From: Enoplosus armatus | Lineage: Eukaryota > Chordata > Actinopteri > Centrarchiformes > Enoplosidae | NCBI RefSeq assembly: GCF_043641665.1 | Contig: NC_092184.1 | Span: 15,994,108 to 16,058,107, forward strand | Direction: 5' to 3' | Length of the DNA stretch: 64,000 nucleotides | Shown: piece by piece, positions 1 through 28,086 of the stretch | Position numbering within the stretch: position 1 is the stretch's first letter | Layout of the letters: every line of letters begins with the position of its first letter | The notes under the pieces: model-generated | Told to the model about the DNA's origin: nothing | Databases searched by the model: none | The model's input: the letters and a program-made list of their open reading frames with translations, nothing else | Made by a program: the position numbers and the translations under genes

Positions 1-1085
1 ACTTGTCTAAAGAAGGAATGGGCTAATATGAAACCTAAAAATGCTTTTAAACAGTATGCTTTTATGTTTGTCGTTGAAACCCTGTAGGCTACACCCCAAT
101 ACTGCAGGGGGCAGTAGTGCGCCGGAAACGGGATCATCCGGGTATTTGCAAAATTGCGCTTGCCCAACGTTTGCGTATTTTTCGACGTAGAGCCCTCGCT
201 GTTTAGTGGTATGACGTACTTATATCCGGCGTACCGATTGTCTGTGATTTCCGCCTAACTGCGTTCATCGTGTGGCCACCGTCGTTCGCCGTGCGTGATG
301 CAGCTATATGAAGACAAATCAATACAACAGTGAATCGGAAAAAGGAAAATACAGTGTTGAAAGAGAAATGTTGTGATAGCTGACTGTGTGTGGAACAAAG
401 TTGTCTTCAACGTTGAGAAATTACCCTGGGAGTTAAGGTAGCAAGGTGTGTGGTGTTGCAAGCGTTTTCGTTTTTGTTACTTAGCTAACATTCAGTCGTT
501 AGCTGCAATGCTAGTTTTAGCATTTGGCTAGCTTACCGCTTCATGCACGCTTGACTTAATCAACAACTAGAGTGCCAACGTCGGCTTAATGTTTTGCAAA
601 CTTGTTGTAAAGCACCAATCAATTGTAATTTAAACTGTAAAGTTGATCAAACGGGTATTGAATCTGCCGTTAAAGTTGTGCGCAACGTTACAGTTTGTGC
701 CGCACGGGAAGCCATGTTGTTAAGCAGCTAGCCAACCGCTAGTTAACTATCGGTGTGGTAATGTTAATATAACGCAGCCAAGTTAATGTGAAATATCTGT
801 ATTGTTACCTATAGTCGCATACATTTACATATATTTAAATTTAGTCTAAAGCGATTTCTCCAACTCTGCATGGTTTACAGAGTATTTGTGTACAACGTGA
901 CATGTTGGGGAATACGCAACTGCTAAAGTAATAGAGTTGCCCACCAATTTAATGTAAATATTGTAAATTAAATTTTTTTGTTTTGACTTTGACCCCACTC
1001 CTCGGTGTTGATAACAACTAAACGCATACAACACATTTAGGGTTACTTTTATTTTGATTTCTTTGTTTGGTGTTTTTGTTTTCAG
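1..1085 (+). promoter_or_regulatory. Upstream region and probable 5' UTR exon/intron of prpf8
   Basis: No coding gene is recognised here. A 3' splice site (TTTTCAG at 1079-1085) lies 12 bases before the prpf8 start codon, so the gene has at least one upstream non-coding exon, as human PRPF8 does. Its donor and the transcription start cannot be fixed from sequence; CpG-containing DNA around 110-300 is the likely promoter zone. Bases 480-1080 are AT-rich and look intronic. Confidence 0.5.
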
Positions 1086-1097
1086 TGGTGAGGCGCC

Positions 1098-16467
<15,370 letters not shown>

Positions 16468-17782
16468 GAGCCGACGTTCTGCTCTCAACACATTTGTAAA
16501 TCATGTGGAGTCGGTCCAGAAACAGCCCTTGTAATATTTCTACTGAACATGTGTAACTCTGATGTTTGGAAATTCTTATGTAAAGGCTTTAGAACCTTTT
16601 TTAGTAATCTGTTATTTTTTTGGATATTTTCTACAAATGTTTTGTTCCCCTCTTTGTGTCCTCCTTTATTACAGTAAGGCTTCTTCATTTTTGTGGCTTC
16701 TGGTACATCTAAGTGTGTGCATTTGTGTGTAGTTTTCAGTACACAATACTTCGGTGTAATATTTGATAATTAACATTCTTTCGAAAGGGTAAAAACTTGC
16801 CCTTAGCCCTGTGAGAAATTAAACTGAAAGTTGTATTTTCATGCCAGTAATGCCCTGTTACTATGTTGTACTGTACATCCTGTGACATTTTAGCTTGGGT
16901 TTAAATAAAGATCACCATTTTTACAAACATTTGTCATGTAAAATCTGCTGTTATTCTGAACTTTAGACTGTGAGACTGTGCCAGACGTGTAACCAGAAGA
17001 GAAGTGACTTTACAGGGGAACTTTTTTTGGTTTGCTTCCCTCTTCAGAGTGGCCAGAGGTCAGCTCCGCCTACAGTAAAGCACTCTGGTTCCTGCTCAAG
17101 CCTCAGCAATTTGGATACCAGGCACTCGATAATAGCGACTGCTCTTCAAGGACTGTCTCTTACTGTTTTTTTTTATTTTTTATTCTGGTATAAGGAAGTT
17201 ATACAGTAGTTTGTCTTGTTTTTAGATGTAGTTTTGTGTCTCATGCAACTGATTTTATTTTAGTCATGTGATTGACATTTATTGGACAGTTGTAGGTCAG
17301 CATTTCTGACTGCAGATGTGAAGAGGAAATTCAACGTTCACGCTCTGGTGCATGCATCAGTATGCTCGACCTGGCAGGCGAGTTTCTGCATGTAGTTGTG
17401 TGTGAATACTCGAATTACATTGGTCAGAAAAGTAGGAGGATCTTGCAGCGAGTAGGCTGCATGAGCCCTGTCCTGCACAGTCAAGCCTTGTGCTGCAGTG
17501 CATTATAGAGTACTCGATGTACTTGTATTTTTGGAAGTCTGTTAATGTGAATACTCAGTTAAGATGCATGACGTGTTGTTGGAAGAGGAGCAGGTCAAGT
17601 TCAGACGTGTCGATAGCTTGGGCTCAACAACGTACCCACTTTAATGTACGCAGCTCTAGTGTGTTGTTTTCACTTTTATAATCATCCGGTTTTACGGCTG
17701 GCTGTCATGAGGCGCTGACGAGCCACTGTCGGTTTCGATAGCTGGTACAGAGCATGTGAAGTGAGCTGCCCGGACTCGAGAC
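16468..17782 (+). other. prpf8 3' UTR and prpf8-rilp intergenic region
   Basis: The prpf8 3' UTR should run to about 16.93 kb. From there to the rilp start codon is about 0.85 kb holding no supported gene or repeat. The last part (about 17.65-17.78 kb) is more GC-rich and is the likely rilp promoter and 5' UTR. Confidence 0.5.
16904..16909 (+). terminator. Polyadenylation signal of prpf8
   Basis: AATAAA about 440 bases after the prpf8 stop codon, the first canonical hexamer downstream; it implies a 3' UTR of about 460 nt. Confidence 0.7.
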
Positions 17783-18196
17783 ATGGAGGCACCTGAAGCA
17801 CATTCAGAGACCAAAAACGCCGAGGGCTGTTTTGACAGGACCTTCTCGGCTCTAACTGTGGACGATGTGTATGAAATTGCCAAACTGATCGGCACCGAGG
17901 TGGAGAAACTGATCGATGGCTGTGGCAAAGAGAGCGTGGTGGGTCTGGTGCCGAAAATAGTGAAAGTGCTGGAGCTGCTGGAGAGCTTCGCGTCGAGGAA
18001 CCATGCTCACAAACTGAAGGAAGAAGAGCTGCTCAAGACCTTCGAGACGATACAACTGCAACAGCAGAAGAAACGTGTTGGGAAAGAAAGCGAGGAGGGA
18101 AACGATAAAAATGAAATACGGGTGAGAAACATGGGAGCTTTTAATCATCCCGGTATTTTGTAAACAATATATCAACGGCGCAAATGCCGTTTACCC

Positions 18197-18227
<31 letters not shown>

Positions 18228-21200
18228 TATACCAACGTTACAACTGTAACAGTGCTTCATGGTAGCATGAACGTTTCGGCTGTATTTCGTGTCGTGACAA
18301 ACTGTTGACAGACAGACCAAAGGAGGAGACTAGCTAACCGAACGTTATAGTACATGGCCGACGCCTTCCAAATGTAGTCAAAACATATAACGTTAACGTT
18401 ACCTGAAAGATACAGAAGACTTGTATTGAGCCTATTAAGTCAGCATGAAACGGACATTCTTACACTGTAATCAGTTTTGATTGTCTGAGTTGTTATTTCA
18501 TGTAAACTGTACTAGCTTAGTTTATTCCAACGTTGACCTGGCATACCATCCCTGCCGCACTGTGTCGTCAAGGCAACCGCGGCATGCGTGACAGTTATTT
18601 GGCTAACGCGGTGTTGTAACTGAAATGCTAACAGTTGTATTTAACATTGTTAAACGTGTACGTTAACATTTTTTTACGTAACGGTGTATAGGTTACCAAT
18701 GGTGTATGCTAGGTAATGCGACACAGTAGTGAATAGATAGCTAGCTTTGGTAGGATTATGTAGAATGTTTAACTAAAGCGAACGTTAGCTACGACGTTAG
18801 TTAAAAAGAAGCTAGCTAGCTAGCTAATCAGCAGTGCTTCCTATGGGTAGTCATACATTTACTTAAGTAGCATATTAGCAGTAGCCTAAATCCACTTGGT
18901 GTTAAGTGTCAAAGTTAAAGCAGACTACTCATTCTTTATTAATGATAAATGTGGATGTCCAACAATCATTAATGATAAAAACACTATTGTTTATGAGTTA
19001 GTATGGTACAGCATGAACTATTTTAACAGCTCATTCTAAGTTGTACATAGGACAACCAACAGAGCAAAGTGGGCCACTGTGTAGCTAGGTTAAGTGGTTT
19101 GTGGCAATTCAGTCAACAGAAATGTGAATGTGAATGTGCACTCTAAAGCATGGTATCAGGGGTTAATAGAGCCCCAGTAGCTTAATGTTGCCAGGGGCCC
19201 CCCAAGCAGGTTAATCCAGCCACATATGTGTTCCACATTGCTTAATATGTAAAACCTCATTCTACAAAGTAAACTAACAGCCACATGGGTGTCAAATATA
19301 GCTTACTATTTTATTATTGCTACTTGAATACTCTCCATCTGTGGTCATGTTATATACAGGTCATGCTACAGTGTTATAAAGTGTGAAATTCATATAGTTT
19401 GAACTAGCATGCTGCTGTGACACGAGTACAGTACACACAGAGGGAAGTTGGTACTGTGCTTCCACAGCAGGAGCTTGCCATTGTAGTAAATGTGTTATGG
19501 TTTATTAATACAACAATGAACTTGTTGTGAGATTGTCTGATAACCAATCTTTCAAATGGTTTTGTGAAGGCAGAGCAATTGTTTGAAGTATATTGAAGTT
19601 AATAATACCATTAAAGTCTTATCAAAGGATTTGTTGTATGCTATTTAACCTACATTGTTGCCAGTTCTCCATCATATGAAATCTCTTCAGCGTCCATCAG
19701 CATGTCTAACCCTTTAAGATTAAGATAAAATAGACTTTATTAATCCCACAGCGGGGAAATTTACAAGTCACAGCAGCAAAGACAGAAAGGTGCAGAAACA
19801 CACAGCAGACAAGCACTGTGTCAGTAATAATTAGAAGTATTTTTAAAAAAAAGGAAAACAATATACAAATAATAAATACAGATATAAGAAATATGGGGGA
19901 CAAAAATAAATATATACACAGAAAATATAAAGTATGTACAGATTGTGCAGATTAATGTGCAGTTAAACACTTTCATCCTTAATATCAGTGTATTCTATGG
20001 CTCTGTAGACAAGACAGCGTTGTTCTAATCATTGCTGAGTTCGTAAATGAACAGGTGTGGTTCTCAGAAGTCAGAATTTGCTGTTGAGATGTCTTGGAAC
20101 CATTTCAACAAAACATCTGTTGTAACTTAACAACAAAATGACACACCCGCCTGGACACAACCTATTTTGCTGAAGCCAAATTCCTACATGCTCAAGAGAT
20201 TTTAACAGCGCAAGAGGCAGTTACATCAGATTTTGTTTTGTTTTCCCAAAAATTGAATATCCCATTTCTGAGGTTATGGTTTTACAGTCTGTCTCCTATT
20301 GTCTCAAGCAGGAGCTGCAACAGAAGGAGGAGCAGTGGAGGAGGAGGTGTGAGGAGCTGCAGGTGCAGGTACAGCAGCTCCGGGAGGACAGAGAGGAGCT
20401 GAAGAGCAGGCTGAAGGGCAGTCATGCACAGGAAGGTATGTCCAAGGAATCGTTTTTTGAAATCTGCGTTTACTAAATTACTTCCCAAATCTGTTCCAAA
20501 AGACTTTGGTTCATTCCAAAAGCTACATACTGTTTACAGTACTCACATGAAAGTTTAGATCCCTCCCAAAAAATGGAGATATTACCACATAAACTGTTCC
20601 TAAAGCCTGAGGGAATCATAGGGATTTTTTCCATCCATGATAGTTGAGTGGACCCTGGTGTTTTTAGGATGGCTCTCAATCCTCAGTGTGGGTTATGATA
20701 CATTTTAAATAACATAACACTATATAATAAGTGTGGATATCACAAAAACAACATACTTTATACCTCACTACATAAGTAATTCTCTAACTTAAACATAATT
20801 GGATAATTATGTGTGAGTGCCCTGATGATCCCAAGAACACCCCAAAGACTTATACAGGGTTGTTATTAGCTCTCCTTTTAAGAAGCAAACAGACCTCAAG
20901 GCCATTTGGTTATCCAGTTTTCCTACCAGGTTCCTACTCCAGATTCAAAGCAGTGGGTTTACAGTCATAAGTACTGAGGCTGAAAGCAGTTGAACTGGTT
21001 GTTGCAATGTTTATAGTGCAGTTATTTTGGGTGGAGAAGCAGCTGAAGTTCTCACAGGTAGGAGAGGACTCGGAGGAGGGTTGTGCTTACCCTGCAGATA
21101 TAAAAATGATGCACTAAAAAAGATTTATTGTAATGTTTTTCCTTTAATCACAAAATTATTGTGTTTTCACTTGGTAGATAGTGAATATTTTGTAAGAAAA

Positions 21201-21786
21201 GCGTAAATGATTGTAATGCTAACTGGCTGCTTTGTTGGTGAACATAATTTACATTTGACTTGATCAGTTTTGTTTGATAATTGGTTATACAAAGTGAAAC
21301 AGAAAATATATCATCCCATCTTCTCTTGTGTTTGCTGATACATTTCAGCATGTAGAAAACTCACCACAGTAATGTGAGCCAGAGGGGGGAGTCGCTTTGC
21401 TGACTCTTGTTTTCTTGTACAGACAGGAAAACATAATGTCCAAATACTCTTGTGATTTATTTGACAAGAGGCCATGTGGCAGGTGAATGTGATCATTCAT
21501 TTTATGTGATGGATGTGACTGTTATCAGTGCTTCATTCAGCTGATGTGAAGTTCAAATGTGCTGTCGAGTATTTCAGTACAAGAATTTAATTTTGTGGGA
21601 TTACAGTACATGGTGTAAAAGACACACCTTATTTTTTTGCTGCAGCGCCAGCATGTCTAAAGGCTCAGTTTTTCAAATTCAAATCATTAAAAAAACAAAA
21701 AGCATCTTGCCATGAATGGTATCTAGCTGTGCAAGGTTTCTCACACAACAGGTTTCTTTACCTGACCCTGTGTGTTTGTTTATGTG

Positions 21787-21818
<32 letters not shown>

Positions 21819-22403
21819 CGTGTGTGCGTGTGTGTGCAGACCGTGTCCAGCGGCAGGAGCGAGAGGTGATGCTGAAGCTGAAGGAGGTGGTGGACAAGCA
21901 GAGAGATGAGCTGAGGGCCAAAGTCCAGGAGATAACCACCATCTCCAAAGAGGTGGAGGCGGTAAGGAGACACGAGCGCAAACGTGTGACTGTTCGTCTG
22001 CCCGTGCACACTGACACATCCTCATTAGACTGGAGAGAAAAGTAGAGAGAAAGCCACCCGTCTTTGCTGGCGTGCTGTAACATGTGGACTATAATATTTA
22101 TGGCTGTCGCTTCAAAGGCCGGTTTCCTTGAAGGCATGTTGGCTTTTCTCTTAGAAACAATAGTGTTTATTATATTACTGTCATGCATGTTTTTTTATAT
22201 ACTTGTACACGGAGCCTTTTAACACAGACACACATAATTACACAGTCTTGTATCACATGTAGCATTAAAAAGTTACATCATGTAAACCACACCAATAAAT
22301 ACACTGGAAGACAGGAAGTGTGCCGAGATTATCCACATAGTCACTGGTTGAGGATTATGCTTCACTTAAGACAAGTCTGGGCAGAGTTTTCACCTCCACA
22401 CAG

Positions 22404-22451
<48 letters not shown>

Positions 22452-22747
22452 CTTACATGAGTGTTTGCACGTGTCTGTTTGTCTGTCAAGGCACGTGTAC
22501 CACATGATTTAAATAGCAGCCATAACTGGGTGTGTATTTGTTAATGCTTTGCAGTCAGTTGACTTGAGTGAAAGGCAGAAAAAAAACGACTCATAGTCAA
22601 CTGAACTAGTTTCTCTGTTTGCCTGGATGCTTAAAATGTTTTTCTTTTCTATAATGAATGCTACACTTGTGTTGACATTGTGTGGTTACATTCCTTGCTC
22701 TCTCCTTCCCCCAGACTTCTGGTCCAAATCCCATGCATGCAGGACCG

Positions 22748-22783
<36 letters not shown>

Positions 22784-22939
22784 ACATCTGCACTCTCAGA
22801 TGCAGATAGATTGTCTTTTTGGTTCAGTCCTGACTTGTTGGTTTTGGGTTTAACTATATGTCTATCTGATGGGAAATATGGACTTTAAACCTGAGTGGTA
22901 GATCTCCTTGCTAGCGCTCATAATTGTTGTCCAAATGTA

Positions 22940-22990
<51 letters not shown>

Positions 22991-25540
22991 CTCCAGGAGC
23001 AGTTGGAGCGCTTCATGAAGATGAATGCGGAGCTGCGGCACAAGCAGAATGTGATGCAGGCGCAGCTGAAGAGCACAGTGGAGAGGAAGGCCGACATGGA
23101 GGCCGACCTGAAGGAGAAAAACAAAGAGATAGAAAACCTCCAAGCACAGCTGGACACAACCAACAGCAACAGCCCAGTACGCATGCCTCTTACACATGAT
23201 GGATTAGATTCAGGTGTCAGTTTCAGGGCTGAGCTCCAGGTCAAAATAAATCTGGCACTTTCTTGGTCAATTAACTTGTTCTGCTGCTTTTCTGGACAAG
23301 AGCTAAAGATTTAGAAAGTAAATTTAATCAAATAACAGTTGCTTTCAAACCTATCCTAACCAAAACAAGAGACCTGATGACGCTCTGTTCTCCCATCAGT
23401 CCAGTCCGAGTCAAACAGCTCGCGTGTCAACGAAAAAGTCGGCGGTCGACCAGAAGGATCCCGATCAGCCGTGTTTCACCAAGAAGGAGGTGCGTGACAT
23501 CATTTTCGAGAGGAACGAGCTCAAAACCAACCTCTTCCTGGTGCAGGAGGAGCTCAGCTACTATCAGAGGTGTGTGTGTGTGTGTTGTTTTTCTGTCCTT
23601 CTGAGAACACGTTTTATTTGAACATGTTATGAAGTTGCACATTTTAGTAAATTGAGGTCAGTTTAAATGCAGATGTATCGACTGTTCAGTACGTGAGTTA
23701 CATTGGATTTTCAATTTTAAAAAAGTTCTGAATGATGTGACGTGAGTGAAAACGATTGTGTGTCTCTGCAGGGAGATCCTGAATGAGGAGAGGTGTCCAG
23801 GTTTCCTGTTAGAAGCCGTCCGCTCCGCCATCAAAAAAAGGAGAAAGCTCATTAAGGCAAAGATGCTGGGAATTCCTGTGAACGAATGCAGCAGCAGGTC
23901 TCTCTTACACACACAACAACACACAACACACATTCATCATATCAGGAAATAATGGGCTGGTGCGTTCAGAAGAGAACACAGTTTTTTTTGTTGTTGCCGG
24001 CAGTGACGAGGAGGAGAGGAGCTCTCTGTTTGGGCAGACAGAAGTTGATGGTGCAGAAGTTGACGGCACTGACAAACCAACTGAGTCACGCATTCGAAAC
24101 CTGTGAGTACAACTTTGATCAAACTCTGCTACACTGCACCTCTAAGACTTGGAACCACATTCATGCATGGTGTTTGGAAGTGGTGGTTTGGTATTTGTGT
24201 TTCAGCATCTGTCCCAGCTTATGTCTTTGCAAAGACATGGATTTGAAAGTTAATTTCCTTGCATGGCTTTACAGTGTTGATTAAACAAAAGAAAAATAAC
24301 TGAAGTGACCTGAGACCTGTGTCTGGCATGCTGTTGGTGCATCTTTCCGTTAATATGGAACCAGACATTTTTCTGGTTATCTTTAATGTTCATGTGAGCG
24401 GCCAGACAAAATGTACACGTTGTGCGCGCTGTGTGAATTTCTTCAAGGATTTGTCCAAAGATCATCATTAAATATGCCAGTAGATATGTTTCAGTTTTGC
24501 TAGTAATTGTGTACTTGATGACACAGAGATCAGACTGATATTACAGTGGATTTCTCTTGACAGGCAAGCTCAGGATTATCTTAATGCCATTTGCTTGAAG
24601 CCTGAGTGGGAGAAAGAGAAACGTCTGACATGTGACCAAAGCTGTGAGATGGATGTGATTTACCAAGTGAAGCATGATGCCATCATTTAATTTCAGTTCT
24701 TGCAGTGTTTTATTTCAGTAATACCTTTTATACTAAAACACAATTTAGAATTCATTTTCCAGGTCATAATTAAGCAAATCAACAAAATACATTTTAAGTG
24801 GGCTTGTTACTCATTTAATGTTTTTACCCTTAAATTAACTTTGTCTTCTTAGAAATGTGCTGAGAGAATTACCAGGAGCTTAATCTTACTTACCCAGTAA
24901 CTTTGGGAAAGTACTTTTCTCTTGACTGAGAATTTGATTAAGTAAAGAATGTCTTTGAGGACTGAAAATACAGCTGGGTTAAGATAAGTTGTGTTGTGTC
25001 TTTTTTTGCTTGATTAGACAGCCAGTCTAATAATTTGCATTGTCACTTCTGTTACAGATTATCTGAAATAAAATAAGAAACACAAAAGGATATATTTTTT
25101 AGCCGAGTCTCCAAAGAGAAAGATAGAGATCATTTATGAAGAATGTTGAATTAAACTCTAACAACTGTTGCACTTTGCACTAAAACTCTCATTAAATGCA
25201 AAGCAAGAGCAATAAAAATAAAAAGGCCCAAAACCGCCTCTGCTATAAAAACTACTGCAGACATCATCTGTGAATCAAAGCTTTGGTTTCATCTCTCTCT
25301 CTGCTGACACTGTCACTGTCCTGAGATCTACGTCAATCCTGGACTATATTTAGCTGTAATCCCTGGCTACAGATCTGACCCCAGGCCTGTCTTTTCTACT
25401 CTGTCGGCTGCAGCTTTGGCTTCCTGACGCGCTCGGGCAGCGGCCGGAGCCCCACCCACATGAGCAACTCCGCCTCCAGCTGGGAGATCATCGGCGACTC
25501 AGAGGCCACTGACGAGAGGGAGCAGCGACCGTCTCCCTGA
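17783..25540 (+). CDS. rilp: Rab-interacting lysosomal protein (RILP), 8 exons
   Basis: Rab7 effector on late endosomes and lysosomes that recruits dynein-dynactin. Exons 17783-18121, 20312-20435, 21840-21961, 22991-23176, 23400-23569, 23772-23897, 24004-24102 and 25414-25540 join in frame into 430 codons (human about 401). Exon 1 carries an RH1-type N-terminal domain (VDDVYEIAKLIGTEVEKLI, then LVPKIVKVLELLESF). Exons 2-4 encode a long charged coiled coil (about 114-250). Exons 5-6 carry the RH2 Rab-binding region (about 283-348: FTKKEVRDIIFERNELK, LVQEELSYYQREIL, IKAKMLG). The tail has the conserved RIRNLFGFLTRSG segment. Position between prpf8 and scarf1 matches human RILP and argues against RILPL1/2. 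The acceptors of exons 3 and 4 and the donor of exon 5 sit in (TG)n tracts, and the exon 6 donor is weak (GTCTCT), so splicing may be variable. Confidence 0.9.
18201..18227. repeat. (TG)n microsatellite
   Basis: Uninterrupted TG dinucleotide run in rilp intron 1, just downstream of exon 1. Confidence 0.95.
19714..19770 (-). mobile_element. LINE 3' end fragment, minus orientation
   Basis: Read on the minus strand it gives AATTTCCCC, then GGGATTAATAAAGT, followed by ATCTTA-type short tandem units. The same pattern occurs at 48811-48842 (+), 58028-58068 (-) and 63352-63398 (+). A shared GGGATYAATAAAGT end with a terminal microsatellite is typical of 5'-truncated CR1/L2/Rex-type LINEs in teleosts; the clade is an inference. 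Confidence 0.55.
21782..21836. repeat. (TG)n tract abutting the rilp exon 3 acceptor
   Basis: TG/CG-interrupted dinucleotide repeat that runs directly into the TGCAG acceptor ending at 21839, leaving no normal polypyrimidine tract. Confidence 0.9.
22409..22450. repeat. (GT)21 microsatellite
   Basis: Perfect GT run in rilp intron 3. Confidence 0.95.
22748..22783. repeat. Poly-C homopolymer, about 36 bases
   Basis: Uninterrupted C run in rilp intron 3, so the complementary strand is poly-G. Its exact length is probably uncertain for technical reasons. Confidence 0.9.
22942..22987. repeat. (TG)23 tract abutting the rilp exon 4 acceptor
   Basis: Perfect TG run ending immediately at the CAG acceptor (22988-22990) of rilp exon 4. 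Confidence 0.95.
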
Positions 25541-26005
25541 GGCCGGTACTGACGCCAGAGGGTTCTCCAAGTTTGTCTCCATCTGAAACAGACACCCTTG
25601 TTCCCTCAGTCACAACTTCTCCCTCAGCTTGTAACAGAAAATCTGGTTGGACATTTGAACGCAGCCCCAGTGTGTATAACACAAGTGCACTATGTGAGAA
25701 AGTGTGAACCTTTTTAAACAAACTTTCTTTTTAGCTGTGTTTTGATCGTAACTAATTTCAGTTCCCCTTTTGTTTATTTCACTTGCCCTAAGTCCCCTTG
25801 TCTTTCCATAGAAGTGATAGAGGAACACTATTATATAACTACAGTATACATGGTACAGTGTTCTGCAGTATTAATAGGGATATTTTTAACTCACCTCAAA
25901 AAAGATACTTCTTTTTCTATGATTCAAGTATTAATACAGCAATCATGTTATTCCTCATAGTAAGGAGAGTTGTATTGTTAGTAAATATTTAAAAATGGGT
26001 TATTA

Positions 26006-26057
<52 letters not shown>

Positions 26058-27466
26058 TATTCAAACATTTTTAACAAAAACCAAAGACATTATAAAGGTA
26101 GATAATCTGAAATGAAACACTGCCCTCTGGTAATATGGAAAACAGTATATTAAGTTCACCTCTGTTCCACTAGAGGGTGTCGGTTCATTTTATGACTAAT
26201 AATCAAGATTTTACCGCAAATTTATCATGAAACTTTTACCTCAGTAGGGGAATTTAAAGCCATGTGTTTACTCATGTATTTTCATGATTTGAAGTTGCAG
26301 TCATATTCCAGCAGTGAGTGCATTTAACCCCTTAAGCCTTAATTTACCGCCTGTATTGTTAGAAATATATTTTTTAGATTTTAAGTCATTGCACAGAGCC
26401 AAAGCCTCTGTGTTTGTTTGATGGTGGTGCCATAAATGTGCATGTGTATATATACAGTATGTGTGTAAGCACATGTGTTCTGGCTGCTCTGCAGATTGGT
26501 TACTTCACTTTAAAAGGAAGCTATGAGCATCCTTGTGGAAATGAGAAATGCAGTAGGGTTTTTTTTTTTCGTTCTCACCACAATTAGCTGACGAGTTACC
26601 ATGAAGTCGCCACATTTACCCTGACTGACCCCTCTGTTCCCTCTAAATGTCTGACCATAGCACTACTCAGACAGTGACAGACCAGTGGTGTTGTATTTGT
26701 TGAGAGACAATGTATGACTTTCCAATCAGATCATGTTTTCCTAAAATTCAATCTATTTTTGTAAGCATGTCTTTCACGTTTTTGCTGCTGAAAAACAGAT
26801 TAAAGATGTCAATTCGATTGATGAAATGTGATACCAACTATTCAGAATGTGGATTTTCTGTGATATTGAGGTCTCAAGATTCAATAAAATCCATTAAATT
26901 CAGAATTGTATTGAAAATTGACTTGATCTCAATACATTTATTTTACTTGATTCAAGAAAAAAAACAATACTAGATTCAAACTTGGTATTGTGCAGCAAAT
27001 GTTGCTGCTGTTGAGTAAAAACACATTTTCACAGGAGCTCAAAGTGATCACGTCATTATCTTTGTACTGACTTATGAGGAGGACGAAGGCATTCTTCATC
27101 ATGTCCTGGAAGACTGTCAACAATAGATTCTGGGAAATAGGTGTACATCGGGTGTGTGTTTGTGTTTGCGCGTGCCCTGCCAGTGTGTGCGGCGAGTTTT
27201 GTGTATTAGTGTTCGACCATCTTTAAAAAGCTCTCTGTCTGGCTGAATAGAAGGAAGTGGCTCTGACTTCCCCAGGAAATGAGAGGAGGAAACCCGGGGG
27301 CTTCGACCTCTCTGGCTGAGGAGGAGGAGAGAAAGAGAGGGAGAGAAGGGGAAGGAGGGAAGGGTGGAGGGTAGACAGAAAGAGAGATTCTGCCTCTCAT
27401 TGTGTGCCCTCTGACTGGAAGGAGAAGTCAGGAACAGCGGTTTCGGTTTTGGACTTGTGTGTGGAG
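25541..27466 (+). other. rilp 3' UTR, intergenic DNA and scarf1 upstream region
   Basis: About 1.9 kb with no supported gene. It contains an (AT)n microsatellite at 26009-26050 and an AATAAA at about 26881 that could serve rilp, though this is far from its stop. The last 250 bases before the scarf1 start (27210-27460) are purine-rich with several GGAA/TTCC motifs compatible with ETS factors; this is suggestive only. Confidence 0.4.
26009..26050. repeat. (AT)n microsatellite
   Basis: Perfect AT run of about 42 bases followed by AGAGAGA. Confidence 0.95.
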
Positions 27467-28051
27467 ATGAAGCTTCTCCTCAAGGCCCTGAGTGCTCTGC
27501 TCTGCTGCTCGTTGGCCTCCTCACACACACTGGATCCTGCTGGGAGGAACGTCTGCCACAATATCAGGTACACTTCACTCTCACATTTTATCTTTTTACT
27601 GTTTCACTGTCAAATGAGGACAGCAGGTTACAGAAGCTTGTGACCAAAAGATTTTAACGTCCTTCGATGCAAATCACAACATTAGAACTATTCCTCTGAC
27701 AAATTGTTGGCGTTTCTCAAGGAGCTCCACCTTCTCAAGGACTGTGGACAGCTCCTTGTTCTGAGTACAGGCTAATTTCTATAACTTCTTTTCCTTTGAA
27801 TTATTTCCTTATGACATTGCTAGTGTTTTAGTTGAATCTTCCTGGTTAGATACCACAGAGTATCAGAGTTTTATTTGCTAAGTTGATTATTTTCTGTACA
27901 TTCAGGGACCCCTCCACCCTGGTCTGTTGCACTGGATGGCGTCAAGAGGGAAAAGAGTGCACTATACGTGAGTTTAACTGCTCTAATGGGCAGTGACTTG
28001 CAGGAATACGCTTTTACTGTCTCCATATTTGCTTTGTTTTCACTGGTGTGC

Positions 28052-28086
<35 letters not shown>

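Larger units (their letters stand above)
18122..20311 (+). other. rilp intron 1, non-coding
   Basis: 2.2-kb intron. It holds a (TG)13 microsatellite (18201-18227), a GCTA tandem stretch near 18810-18825 and a LINE 3' tail in minus orientation (19714-19770). No exon or gene is supported in the rest. Confidence 0.6.

Noticed and set aside
21758..22025. Long His/Thr- and Cys/Val-rich open frames over TG repeats
   Set aside because: These are translations of dinucleotide microsatellites.
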